DNA from: Hippophae tibetana
Taxonomy: Eukaryota > Streptophyta > Magnoliopsida > Rosales > Elaeagnaceae
Reading direction: 5' to 3'
DNA length: 64,000 nt
NCBI GenBank assembly: GCA_037013495.1
Contig: JAZDXN010000030.1
Coordinates: 1,550,001 to 1,614,000 of the forward strand
The notes beneath the pieces were generated by a model, which did no database searches, was not told the origin of the DNA, and was given only the letters and a program-made list of their open reading frames with translations. The translations under genes were made by a program, and so were the position numbers. Positions within the stretch are counted from its first letter, which is position 1. Every line of letters begins with the position of its first letter. Below, one piece after another: positions 37,999 to 53,000 of the stretch.

Positions 37999-39374
37999 TT
38001 TTGCATGCAAACATTCAAACAATAAATTTGTATTGTATATAAGATCTACAAATATAACTATATTATCTTCTTCAAGTTCAATATGATGTGTTACCATTAT
38101 TCTCCCTACAAACTACATCTATATATAGGTTAATATAACTGAAAATCATTTTTTTTTGCCGACTAATTTGGAGTAAAATAAATTGGTTTAATGTAATTTT
38201 CTCTACCAAATGTCTTATTTTGTTTTGAAAAAATTAAAATATGTTAAAGTTATATAAAATAAATAAACTCACTTTTACTATTTTATAATAATTGTATTAA
38301 ATATGTTATAAATAAATAAATAATACATAAAGTTTTTCCTTTATTTGAAATAAATCATATTAAATAAAATTATATATAAGTAGATACTATAAATATATAT
38401 ATTAGATTTAATGAAATCATTATTTACCAATTAAAAAAACCTATTAGTGATTGAAATATCATACATTCCACATGTATCTTAAAAGTAGGAGAAATTGGAA
38501 AACCAAGATTAAGACACAGGGGGATTACCCTTTGTGGTGTCGATACCCTAGACATGATCGTGCAATATCCAACAAAATTATGCACGTAATTGTTAAACTT
38601 ATACAAATAACAGTAGATTATAATTTATACATACGTAATTTTGGTATCATATTATGAGCTAATAAATATTTTACATATTTTGTTAATATTTATTTGAAGT
38701 CTTACTTTTATAATTAGGAATATGTCTAACAATTCTACAAACATAAATACGGATTGCCAAAATTCATAAATTAACTCGATACAAAAATTCCTCGTTTGCA
38801 TGCAAACATTCAAACAATAAATTTGTATTGTATATAAGATCTCCAAATATAACTATATTATCTTCCACAAGTTCAATATGATGTATTACCATTATTCTCC
38901 CTACAAACTACTTCTATATATAGGTTAATATAACTGAAAATAATTTATTTTGCCGACTAATTCAGAGTAAAATAAATTCGTTTAATGTAATTTTCTCTAC
39001 CAAATGTCTTATTTTGTTTTGAAAAAATTAAAATATGTTAAAGTTATATAAAATAAATAAACTGACTTTTACTATTTTATAATAAATGTATTAAAAATGT
39101 TATAAATAAATAAATAATACATAAAGTGTTTCCTTTATGTGAAATAAATCATATTAAACAAAATCATATATAAGTAGATACTATAAATATATATATTAGA
39201 TCGAATGAAATCATTATTTACCAATTAAAAAAAGCTATTAGTCGTTGAAATATCATACATTTTACATGTATCTTAAAAGTAGGAGAAATTGGAAAACCAA
39301 GATTACGAGACAAGGGGATTACCATTTGTGGTGTCGATACCCTAGACATGATCGTGCAATATCCAACAAAATTA
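37999..39374 (+). repeat. Hybrid monomers at a recombination seam
   Basis: Using pentamer B monomers P-Q-R-S-T as reference, the path here is broken. The monomer at 37655 starts as P (TTTTTTCAAGTC) but ends as S (GTTTTGCATGC, AACTACATC). The monomer at 38451 starts as T (CCTATTAGTGATTG) but ends as P-like (GCACGTAATTGTTAAAC, AGATCTCC, CCACAAG). The monomer at 39245 starts as Q (AGTCGTTG, ACATTTTACATG, GATTACGAG) but ends as T (GGACGTAATTTTAAAC, TTTTGGTAAC). Three class switches inside about 1.5 kb are best explained by unequal exchanges that removed monomers. Confidence 0.65.
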
Positions 39375-42300
39375 TGGACGTAATTTTAAACTTATACAAA
39401 TAACAGTAGATTATAATTTATACATACGTAATTTTGGTATCATATTATGAGCTAATAAATATTTTACATATTTTGGTAACATTTCTTTGAAGTCTTACTT
39501 TTATAATTAGGAATATGTCTAACAATTCTACAAACATAAATAGGGATTGCCAAAATTCATAAATTATCTCGATACAAAAATTCCTCGTTTGCATGCAAAC
39601 ATTCAAACAATAAATTTTTATTGTATATAAGATCTACAAATATAACTATATTATCTTCTTCAAGTTCAATATGATGTGTTACCATTATTCTCCCTACAAA
39701 CAGCTTCTATATATAGGTTAATATAACTGAAAATCATTTTTTTTGCCAACTAATTCAGAGTAAAATAAATTGTTTTAATTTAATTTTCTCTACCAAATGT
39801 CTTATTTTGTTTTGCAAAAATTAAAATATGTTAAAGTTAAATAAAATAAATAAACTCACTTTTACTATTTTATAATAAATGTATTAAAAATGTTATAAAT
39901 AAATAAATAATACATAAAGTGTTTCCTTTATGTGAAATAAATCATATTAAATAAAATCATATATAAGTAGATACTATAATTATATATATTAGATTGAATG
40001 AAATCATTATTTACCAATTAAAAAAAGCTATTAGTGGTTGAAATATCATACATTCCACATGTATCTTAAAAGTAGGAGAAATTGGAAAACCAAGATTAAG
40101 AGACAGGGGGATTACCCTTTATGGTGTCGATACCCTAGACATGATCGTGCAATATCCAACAAAATTATGCACGTAATTGTTAAACTTATACAAATTACAG
40201 TAGATTATAATTTATACATACGTAATTTTGGTATCATATTATGAGCTAATAAATATTTTACATATTTTGTTAATATTTTTTTCAAGTCTTACTTTTATAA
40301 TTAGGAATATGTCTAACAATTATACAAACATAAATACGGATTGCCAAAATTCATAAATTATCTCGATACAAAAATTCCTCGTTCGCATGCAAACATTCAA
40401 ACAATAAATTTGTATTGTATATAAGATCTACAAATATAACTATATTATCTTCTTCAAGTTCAATATGATGTGTTACCACTATTCTCCCTACAAACAGCTT
40501 CTATATATAGGTTAATATAACTGAAAATCATTTTTTTTGCCAACTAATTCAGTGTAAAATAAATTGTTTTAATGTAATTTTCTCTACAAAATGTCTTATT
40601 TTGTTTTGAAAAAATTAAAATATGTTAAAGTTATATAAAATAAATAAACTCACTTTTACTATTTTATAATAAATGTATTAAAAATGTTATAAATAAATAA
40701 ATAATACATAAAGTGTTTCCTTTATGTGAAATAAATCATATTAAACAAAATCATATATAAGTAGATACTATAAATATATATATTAGATCGAATGAAATCA
40801 TTATTTACCAATTAAAAAAAGCTATTAGTCGTTGAAATATCATACATTTTACATGTATCTTAAAAGTAGGAGAAATTGGAAAACCAAGATTACGATACAA
40901 GGGGATTACCCTTTGTGGTGTCGATACCCTAGACATGATCGTGCAATATCCAACAGAATTATGCACGCAATTGTTAAACTTATACAAATAACAGTAGATT
41001 ATAATTTACACATACGTAATTTTGGTATCATATTATGAGCTAATAAATATTTTACATATTTTGTTAATATTTCTTTGAAGTCTTACTTTTATAATTAGGA
41101 ATATGTCTAACAATTATACAAACATAAATACGGATTGCCAAAATTCATAAATTATCTCGATACAAAAATTCCTCGTTCGCATGCAAACATTCAAACAATA
41201 AATTTGTATTGTATATAAGATCTACAAATATAACTATATTATCTTCTTCAAGTTCAATATGATGTGTTACCATTATTCTCCCTACAAACAGCTTCTATAT
41301 ATAGGTTAATATAACTGAAAATCATTTTTTTTGCCAACTAATTCAGAGTAAAATAAATTGTTTTAATGTAATTTTCTCTACCAAATGTCTTATTTTGTTT
41401 TGCAAAAATTAAAATATGTTAAATTTATATAAAATAAATAAACTCACTTTTACTACTTTATAATAAATGTATTAAATATGTTATAAATAATACATAAAGT
41501 TTTTCCTTTATGTGAAATAAATCATATTAAATAAAATCACATATAAGTAGATACTATAAATATATATATTAGATTGAATGAAATCATTATTTACCAATTA
41601 AAAAAAGCTATTAGTGGTTGAAATATCATACATTCCACATGTATCTTAAAAGTAGGAGAAATTGGAAAACCAAGATTAAGAGACAGGGGGATTACCCTTT
41701 GTGGTGTCGATACCCTAGACATGATCGTGCAATATCCAACAAAATTATGCATGTAATTGTTAAACTTATACAAATAACAGTAGATTATAATTTATTCATA
41801 CGTAATTTTGGTATCATATTATGAGCAAATAAATATTTTACATATTTTGTTAACATTTATTGGAATTCTTACTTTTATAATTAGGAATATGTCTAACAAT
41901 TCTACAAATATAAACACGGATTTCCAAAATTCATAAATTATCTCGATACAAAAATTCTTCGTTTTGCATGCAAACATTCAAACAATAAATTTGTATTGTA
42001 TATAAGATCTACAAATATAACTATATTATCTTCTTCAAGTTCAATATGATGTGTTACCATTATTCTCCTTACAAACAGCTTCTATATATAGGTTAATATA
42101 ACTGAAAATCATTTTTTTTGCCGACTAATTCAGAGTAAAATAAATTCGTTTAATGTAATTTTCTCTACCAAATGTCTTATTTTGTTTTGCAAAAATTAAA
42201 ATATGTTAAAGTTATATAAAATAAATAAACTCACTTTTACTATTTTGTAATAAATGTATTAAAAATGTTATAAATAAATAAATAATACATAAAGTTTTTC

Positions 42301-45300
42301 CTTTATGTGAAATAAATCATATTAAATAAAATTACATATAAGTAAATACTATAAATATATATATTAGATTGAATGAAATCATTATTTACCAATTAAAAAA
42401 AGCTATTAGTGGTTGAAATATCATACATTCCACATGTATCTTAAAAGTAGGAGAAATTGGAAAACCAAGATTAAGAGACACGGGGATTACCCTTTGTGGT
42501 GTCGATACCCTAGACATGATCGTGCAATATCCAACAAAATTATGCATGTAATTGTTAAACTTATACAAATAACAGTAGATTATAATTTATTCATACGTAA
42601 TTTTGGTATCATATTATGAGCAAATAAATATTTTACATATTTTGTTAACATTTATTGGAATTCTTACTTTTACAATTAGGAATATGTCTAACAATTCTAC
42701 AAATATAAATACGGATTTCCAAAATTCATAAATTATCTCGATACAAAAATTCCTCGTTTTGCATGCAAACATTCAAACAATAAATTTGTATTGTATATAA
42801 GATCTAAAAATATAACTATATTATCTTCTTCAAGTTCAATATGATGTGTTACCATTATTCTCCCTACAAACTACATCTATATATAGGTTAATATAACTTA
42901 AAATCATTTTTTTTTGCCGACTAATTTGGAGTAAAATAAATTGGTTTAATGTAATTTTCTCTACCAAATGTCTTATTTTGTTTTGAAAAAATTAAAATAT
43001 GTTAAAGTTATATAAAATAAATAAACTCACTTTTACTATTTTATAATAAATGTATTAAATATGTTATAAATAAATAAATAATACATAAAGTTTTTCCTTT
43101 ATTTGAAATAAATCATATTAAATAAAATTATATATAAGTAGATACTATAAATATATATATTAGATTTAATGAAATCATTATTTACCAATTAAAAAAACCT
43201 ATTAGTGATTGAAATATCATACATTCCACATGTATCTTAAAAGTAGGAGAAATTGGAAAACCAAGATTAAGAGACACGGGGATTACCCTTTGTGGTGTCA
43301 ATACCCTAGACATGATCGTGCAATATCCAACAAAATTATGGACGTAATTTTAAACTTATACAAATAACAGTAGATTATAATTTATACATACGTAATTTTG
43401 GTATCATATTATGAGCTAATAAATATTTTACATATTTTGGTAACATTTCTTTGAAGTCTTACTTTTATAATTAGGAATATGTCTAACAATTCTACAAACA
43501 TAAATAGGGATTGCCAAAATTCATAAATTATCTCGATACAAAAATTCCTCGTTTGCATGCAAACATTCAAACAATAAATTTGTATTGTATATAAGATCTA
43601 CAAATATAACTATATTATCTTCTTCAAGTTCAATATGATGTGTTACCATTATTCTCCCTACAAACAGCTTCTATATATAGGTTAATATAACTGAAAATCA
43701 TTTTTTTTGCCAACTAATTCAGAGTAAAATAAATTGTTTTAATTTAATTTTCTCTACCAAATGTCTTATTTTGTTTTGCAAAAATTAAAATATGTTAAAG
43801 TTATATAAAATAAATAAACTCACTTTTACTATTTTATAATAAATGTATTAAAAATGTTATAAATAAATAAATAATACATAAAGTGTTTCCTTTATGTGAA
43901 ATAAATCATATTAAATAAAATCATATATAAGTAGATACTATAAATATATATATTAGATTGAATGAAATCATTATTTACCAATTAAAAAAAGCTATTAGTG
44001 GTTGAAATATCATACATTCCACATGTATCTTAAAAGTAGGAGAAATTGGAAAACCAAGATTAAGAGACATTGGGATTACCCTTTGTGGTGTCGATACCCT
44101 AGACATGATCGTGCAATATCCAACAAAATTATGCACGTAATTGTTAAACTTATACAAATTACAGTAGATTATAATTTATACATACGTAATTTTGGTATCA
44201 TATTATGAGCTAATAAATATTTTACATATTTTGTTAATATTTTTTTCAAGTCTTACTTTTATAATTAGGAATATGTCTAACAATTCTACAAACATAAATA
44301 CGGATTGCCAAAATTCATAAATTAACTCGATACAAAAATTCCTCGTTTGCATGCAAACATTCAAACAATAAATTTGTATTGTATATAAGATCTCCAAATA
44401 TAACTATATTATCTTCCACAAGTTCAATATGATGTATTACCATTATTCTCCCTACAAACTACTTCTATATATAGGTTAATATAACTGAAAATCATTTTTT
44501 TTGCCGACTAATTCAGAGTAAAATAAATTCGTTTAATGTAATTTTCTCTACCAAATGTCTTATTTTGTTTTGAAAAAATTAAAATATGTTAAAGTTATAT
44601 AAAATAAATAAACTCACTTTTACTATTTTATAATAAATGTATTAAAAATGTTATAAATAAATAAATAATACATAAAGTGTTTCCTTTATGTGAAATAAAT
44701 CATATTAAACAAAATCATATATAAGTAGATACTATAAATATATATATTAGATCGAATGAAATCATTATTTACCAATTAAAAAAAGCTATTAGTCGTTGAA
44801 ATATCATACATTTTACATGTATCTTAAAAGTAGGAGAAATTGGAAAACCAAGATTACGAGACAAGGGGATTACCCTTTGTAGTGTCGATACCCTAGACAT
44901 GATCGTGCAATATCCAACAGAATTATGCACGTAATTGTTAAACTTATACAAATAACAGTAGATTATAATTTACACATACGTAATTTTGGTATCATATTAT
45001 GAGCTAATAAATATTTTACATATTTTGTTAATATTTCTTTGAAGTCTTACTTTTATAATTAGGAATATGTCTAACAATTATACAAACATAAATACGGATT
45101 GCCAAAATTCATAAATTATCTCGATACAAAAATTCCTCAATCGCATGCAAACATTCAAACAATAAATTTGTATTGTATATAAGATCTACAATTATAACTA
45201 TATTATCTTCTTCAAGTTCAATATGATGTGTTACCATTATTCTCCCTACAAACAGCTTCTATATATAGGTTAATATAACTGAAAATCATTTTTTTTGCCA

Positions 45301-48300
45301 ACTAATTCAGAGTAAAATAAATTGTTTTAATGTAATTTTCTCTACCAAATGTCTTATTTTGTTTTGCAAAAATTAAAATATGTTAAATTTATATAAAATA
45401 AATAAACTCACTTTTACTATTTTATAATAAATGTATTAAATATGTTATAAATAATACATAAAGTTTTTCCTTTATGTGAAATAAATCATATTAAATAAAA
45501 TCACATATAAGTAGATACTATAAATATATATATTAGATTGAATGAAATCATTATTTACCAATTAAAAAAAGCTATTAGTGGTTGAAATATCATACATTCC
45601 ACATGTATCTTAAAAGTAGGAGAAATTGGAAAACCAAGATTAAGAGACAGGGGGATTACCCTTTGTGGTGTCGATACCCTAGACATGATCGTGCAATATC
45701 CAACAAAATTATGCATGTAATTGTTAAACTTATACAAATAACAGTAGATTATAATTTATTCATACGTAATTTTGGTATCATATTATGAGCAAATAAATAT
45801 TTTACATATTTTGTTAACATTTATTGGAATTCTTACTTTTATAATTAGGAATATGTCTAACAATTCTACAAATATAAACACGGATTTCCAAAATTCATAA
45901 ATTATCTCGATACAAAAATTCTTCATTTTGCATGCAAACATTCAAACAATAAATTTGTATTGTATATAAGATCTACAAATATAACTATATTATCTTCTTC
46001 AAGTTCAATATGATGTGTTACCATTATTCTCCTTACAAACAGCTTCTATATATAGGTTAATATAACTGAAAATCATTTTTTTTTGCCGACTAATTCAGAG
46101 TAAAATAAATTCGTTTAATGTAATTTTCTCTACCAAATGTCTTATTTTGTTTTGCAAAAATTAAAATATGTTAAAGTTATATAAAATAAATAAACTCACT
46201 TTTACTATTTTGTAATAAATGTATTAAAAATGTTATAAATAAATAAATAATACATAAAGTTTTTCCTTTATGTGAAATAAATCATATTAAATAAAATTAC
46301 ATATAAGTAGATACTATAAATATATATATTAGATTGAATGAAATCATTATTTACCAATTAAAAAAAGCTATTAGTGGTTGAAATATCATACATTCCACAT
46401 GTATCTTAAAAGTAGGAGAAATTTGAAAACCAAGATTAAGAGACACGGGGATTACCCTTTGTGGTGTCGATACCCTAGACATGATCGTGCAATATCCAAC
46501 AAAATTATGCATGTAATTGTTAAACTTATACAAATAACAGTAGATTATAATTTATTCATACGTAATTTTGGTATCATATTATGAGCAAATAAATATTTTA
46601 CATATTTTGTTAACATTTATTGGAATTCTTACTTTTACAATTAGGAATATGTCTAACAATTCTACAAATATAAATACGGATTTCCAAAATTCATAAATTA
46701 TCTCGATACAAAAATTCCTCGTTTTGCATGCAAACATTCAAACAATAAATTTGTATTGTATATAAGATCTACAAATATAACTATATTATCTTCTTCAAGT
46801 TTAATATGATGTGTTACCATTATTCTCCCTACAAACTACTTCTATATATAGGTTAATATAACTGAAAATCATTTTTTTTGCCGACTAATTTGGAGTAAAA
46901 TAAATTGGTTTAATGTAATTTTCTCTACCAAATGTCTTATTTTGTTTTGAAAAAATTAAAATATGTTAAAGTTATATAAAATAAATAAACTCACTTTTAC
47001 TATTTTATAATAAATGTATTAAATATGTTATAAATAAATAAATAATACATAAAGTTTTTCCTTTATTTGAAATAAATCATATTAAATAAAATTATATATA
47101 TGTAGATACTATAAATATATATATTAGATTTAATGAAATCATTATTTCCCAATTAAAAAAACCTATTAGTGGTTGAAATATCATACATTCAACATGTATC
47201 TTAAAAGTAGGAGAAATTGGAAAACCAAGATTAAGACACAGGGGGATTACCCTTTGTGGTGTCAATACCCTAGACATGATCGTGCAATATCCAACAAAAT
47301 TATGGTCGTAATTGTAAACTTATACAAATAACAGTAGATTATAATTTATACATACGTAATTTTGGTATCATATTATGAGCTAATAAATATTTTACATATT
47401 TTGGTAACATTTCTTTGAAGTCTTACTTTTATAATTAGGAATATGTCTAACAATTCTACAAACATAAATAGGGATTGCCAAAATTCATAAATTATCTCGA
47501 TACAAAAATTCCTTGTTTGCATGCAAACATTCAAACAATAAATTTGTGTTGTATATAAGATCTACAAATATAACTATATTATCTTCTTCAAGTTCAATAT
47601 GATGTGTTACCATTATTCTCCCTACAAACAGCTTCTATATATAGGTTAATATAACTGAAAATCATTTTTTTTGCCAACTAATTCAGAGTAAAATAAATTG
47701 TTTTAATTTAATTTTCTCTACCAAATGTCTTATTTTGTTTTGCAAAAATTAAAATATGTTAAAGTTATATAAAATAAATAAACTCACTTTTACTATTTTA
47801 TAATAAATGTATTAAAAATGTTATAAATAAATAAATAATACATAAAGTGTTTCCTTTATGTGAAATAAATCATATTAAATAAAATCATATATAAGTAGAT
47901 ACAATAAATATATATATTAGATTGAATGAAATCATTATTTACAAATTAAAAAAAGCTATTAGTGGTTGAAATATCATACATTCCACATGTATCTTAAAAG
48001 TAGGAGAAATTGGAAAACCAAGATTAAGAGACAGGGGGATTACCCTTTGTGGTGTCGATACCCTAGACATGATCGTGCAATATCCAACAAAATTATGCAC
48101 GTAATTGTTAAACTTATACAAATTACAGTAGATTAGAATTTATACATACGTAATTTTGGTATCATATTATGAGCTAATAAATATTTTACATATTTTGTTA
48201 ATATTTTTTTCAAGTCTTACTTTTACAATTAGGAATATGTCTAACAATTCTACAAACATAAATACGAATTGCCAAAATTCATAAATTAACTCGATACAAA

Positions 48301-50030
48301 AATTCCTCGTTTGCATGCAAACATTCAAACAATAAATTTGTATTGTATATAAGATCTCCAAATATAACTATATTATCTTCCACAAGTTCAATATGATGTA
48401 TTACCATTATTCTCCCTACAAACTACTTCTATATATAGGTTAATATAACTGAAAATCATTTTTTTTGCCGACTAATTCAGAGTAAAATAAATTCGTTTAA
48501 TGTAATTTTCTCTACCAAATGTCTTATTTTGTTTTAAAAAAATTAAAATATGTTAAAGTTATATAAAATAAATAAACTGACTTTTACTATTTTATAATAA
48601 ATGTATTAAAAATGTTATAAATAAATAAATAATACATAAAGTGTTTCCTTTATGTGAAATAAATCATATTAAATAAAATCATATATAAGTAGATACTATA
48701 AATATATATATTAGATCGAATGAAATCATTATTTACCAATTAAAAAAAGCTATTAGTCGTTGAAATATCATACATTTTACATATATCTTAAAAGTAGGAG
48801 AAATTGGAAAACCAAGATTACGAGACAAGGGAATTACCCTTTGTGGTGTCGATACCCTAGACATGATCGTGCAATATCCAACAGAATTATGCACGTAATT
48901 GTTAAACTTATACAAATAACAGTAGATTATAATTTACACATACGTAATTTTGGTATCATATTATGAGCTAATAAATATTTTACATATTTTGTTAATATTT
49001 CTTTGAAGTCTTACTTTTATAATTAGGAATATGTCTAACAATTATACAAACATAAATACGGATTGCCAAAATTCATAAATTATCTCGATACAAAAATTCC
49101 TCGTTCGCATGCAAACATTCAAACAATAAATTTGTATTGTATATAAGATCTACAAATATAACTATATTATCTTCTTCAAGTTCAATATGATGTGTTACCA
49201 CTATTCTCCCTACAAACAGCTTCTATATATAGGTTAATATAACTGAAAATCATTTTTTTGCCCACTAATTCAGAGTAAAATAAATTGTTTTAATGTAATT
49301 TTCTCTACCAAATGTCTTATTTTGTTTTGCAAAAATTAAAATATGTTAAATTTATATAAAATAAATAAACTCACTTTTACTATTTTATAATAAATGTATT
49401 AAATATGTTATAAATAATACATAAAGTTTTTCCTTTATGTGAAATAAATCATATTAAATAAAATCACATATAAGTAGATACTATAAATATATATATTAGA
49501 TTGAATGAAATCATTATTTACCAATTAAAAAAAGCTATTAGTGGTTGAAATATCATACATTCCACATGTATCTTAAAAATAGGAGAAATTGGAAAACCAA
49601 GATTAAGAGACAGGGGGATTACCCTTTGTGGTGTCGATACCCTAGACATGATCGTGCAATATCCTACAAAATTATGCATGTAATTGTTAAACTTATACAA
49701 ATAACAGTAGATTATAATTTATTCATACGTAATTTTGGTATCATATTATGAGCAAATAAATATTTTACATATTTTGTTAACATTTATTGGAATTCTTACT
49801 TTTATAATTAGGAATATGTCTAACAATTCTACAAATATAAACACGGATTTCCAAAATTCATAAATTATCTCGATACAAAAATTCTTCGTTTTGCATGCAA
49901 ACATTCAAACAATAAATTTGTATTGTATATAAGATCTACAAACATAACTATATTATCTTCTTCAAGTTCAATATGATGTGTTACCATTATTCTCCTTACA
50001 AACAGCTTCTATATATAGGTTAATATAACT
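39375..50030 (+). repeat. Pentamer HOR B (P-Q-R-S-T), period 3964 bp, ~2.7 units
   Basis: P at 40038, 44002, 47966; Q at 40832, 44796, 48760; R at 41618, 45582, 49545; S at 42413, 46378; T at 43209, 47173. Spacing is 3963-3965 bp. Class markers are those given for the P-Q-R segment at 18.2 kb, plus GACACGGGG for S and GGACGTAATT or GGTCGTAATT with TTTTGGTAAC for T. Copies differ by scattered single changes (for example GTAGTGTCG at about 44879 and AATTTGAAAACC in the S copy at 46378), so the units are older than those of pentamer A. At about 50030 S is replaced by P'. Confidence 0.8.
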
Positions 50031-53000
50031 GTAAATCATTTTTTTTGCCAACTAATTCAGAGTAAAATATATTGTTTTAATTTAATTTTCTCTACCAAAT
50101 GTCTTATTTTGTTTTGCAAAAATTAAAATATGTTAAAGTTATATAAAATAAATAAACTCACTTTTACTATTTTATAATAAATGTATTAAAAATGTTATAA
50201 ATAAATAAATAATACATAAAGTGTTTCCTTTATGTGAAATAAATCATATTAAATAAAATCATATATAAGTAGATACTATAAATATATATATTAGATTGAA
50301 TGAAATCATTATTTACCAATTAAAAAAAGCTATTAGTGGTTGAAATATCATACATTCCACATGTATCTTAAAAGTAGGAGAAATTGGAAAACCAAGATTA
50401 AGAAACAGGGGGATTACCCTTTGTTGTGTCGATACCCTAGACATGATCGTGCAATATCCAACAAAATTATGCACGTAATTGTTAAACTTATACAAATTAC
50501 AGTAGATTATAATTTATACATACGTAATTTTGGTATCATATTATGAGCTAATAAATATTTTACATATTTTGTTAATATTTTTTTCAAGTCTTACTTTTAT
50601 AATTAGGAATATGTCTAACAATTCTACAAACATAAATACGGATTGCCAAAATTCATAAATTAACTCGATACAAAAATTCCTCGTTTGCATGCAAACATTC
50701 AAACAATAAATTTGTATTGTATATAAGATCTCCAAATATAACTATATTATCTTCCACAAGTTCAATATGATGTATTACCATTATTCTCCCTACAAACTAC
50801 TTCTATATATAGGTTAATATAACTGAAAATCATTTTTTTTGCCGACTAATTCAGAGTAAAATAAATTCGTTTAATGTAATTTTCTCTACCAAATGTCTTA
50901 TTTTGTTTTGAAAAAATTAAAATATGTTAAAGTTATATAAAATAAATAAACTGACTTTTACTATTTTATAATAAATTAATTAAAAATGTTATAAATAAAT
51001 AAATAATACATAAAATGTTTCCTTTATGTGAAATAAATCATATTAAATAAAATCATATATAAGTAGATACTATAAATATATATATTAGATTGAATGAAAT
51101 CATTATTTACCAATTAAAAAAAGCTATTAGTGGTTGAAATATCATACATTCCACATGTATCTTAAAAGTAGGAGAAATTGGAAAACCAAGATTAAGAGAC
51201 AAGGGGATTACCCTTTGTGGTGTCGATACCCTAGACATGATCGTGCAATATCCAACAAAATTATGCACGTAATTGTTAAACTTATACAAATAACAGTAGA
51301 TTATAATTTATATATACGTAATTTTGGTATCATATTATGAGCTAATAAATATTTTACATATTTTGTTAATATTTCTTTGAAGTCTTACTTTTATAATTAG
51401 GAATATGTCTAACAATTATACAAACATAAATACGGATTGCCAAAATTCATAAATTATCTCGATACAAAAATTCCTCGTTCGCATGCAAACATTCAAACAA
51501 TAAATTTGTATTGTATATAAGATCTACAAATATAACGATATTATCTTCTTCAAGTTCAATATGATGTGTTACCACTATTTTCCCTACAAACAGCTTCTAT
51601 ATATAGGTTAATATAACTGAAAATCATTTTTTTTGCCAACTAATTCAGAGTAAAATAAATTGTTTTAATGTAATTTTCTCTACCAAATGTCTTATTTTGT
51701 TTTGCAAAAATTAAAATATGTTAAATTTATATAAAATAAATAAACTCACTTTTACTATTTTATAATAAATGTATTAAATATGTTATAAATAATACATAAA
51801 GTTTTTCCTTTATGTGAAATAAATCATATTAAATAAAATCACATATAAGTAGATACTATAAATATATATATTAGATTGAATGAAATCATTATTTACCAAT
51901 TAAAAAAAGCTATTAGTGGTTGAAATATCATACATTCCACATGTATCTTAAAAGTAGGAGAAATTGGAAAACCAAGATTAAGAGACAGGGGGATTACCCT
52001 TTGTGGTGTCGATACCCTAGACATGATCGTGCAATATCCAACAAAATTATGCATGTAATTGTTAAACTTATACAAATAACAGTAGATTATAATTTATTCA
52101 TACGTAATTTTGGTATCATATTATGAGCAAATAAATATTTTACATATTTTGTTAACATTTATTGGAATTCTTACTTTTATAATTAGGAATATGTCTAACA
52201 ATTCTACAAATATAAACACGGATTTCCAAAATTCATAAATTATCTCGATACAAAAATTCTTCGTTTTGCATGCAAACATTCAAACAATAAATTTGTATTG
52301 TATATAAGATCTACAAACATAACTATATTATCTTCTTCAAGTTTAATATGATGTGTTACCATTATTCTCCTTACAAACAGCTTCTATATATAGGTTAATA
52401 TAACTGAAAATCATTTTTTTTGCCAACTAATTCAGAGTAAAATATATTGTTTTAATTTAATTTTCTCTACCAAATGTCTTATTTTGTTTTGCAAAAATTA
52501 AAATATGTTAAAGTTATATAAAATAAATAAACTCACTTTTACTATTTTATAATAAATGTATTAAAAATGTTATAAATAAATAAATAATACATAAAGTGTT
52601 TCCTTTATGTGAAATAAATCATATTAAATAAAATCATATATAAGTAGATACTATAAATATATATATTAGATTGAATGAAATCATTATTTACCAATTAAAA
52701 AAAGCTATTAGTGGTTGAAATATCATACATTCCACATGTATCTTAAAAGTAGGAGAAATTGGAAAACCAAGATTAAGAAACAGGGGGATTACCCTTTGTT
52801 GTGTCGATACCCTAGACATGATCGTGCAATATCCAACAAAATTATGCACGTAATTGTTAAACTTATACAAATTACAGTAGATTATAATTTATACATACGT
52901 AATTTTGGTATCATATTATGAGCTAATAAATATTTTACATATTTTGTTAATATTTTTTTCAAGTCTTACTTTTATAATTAGGAATATGTCTAACAATTCT

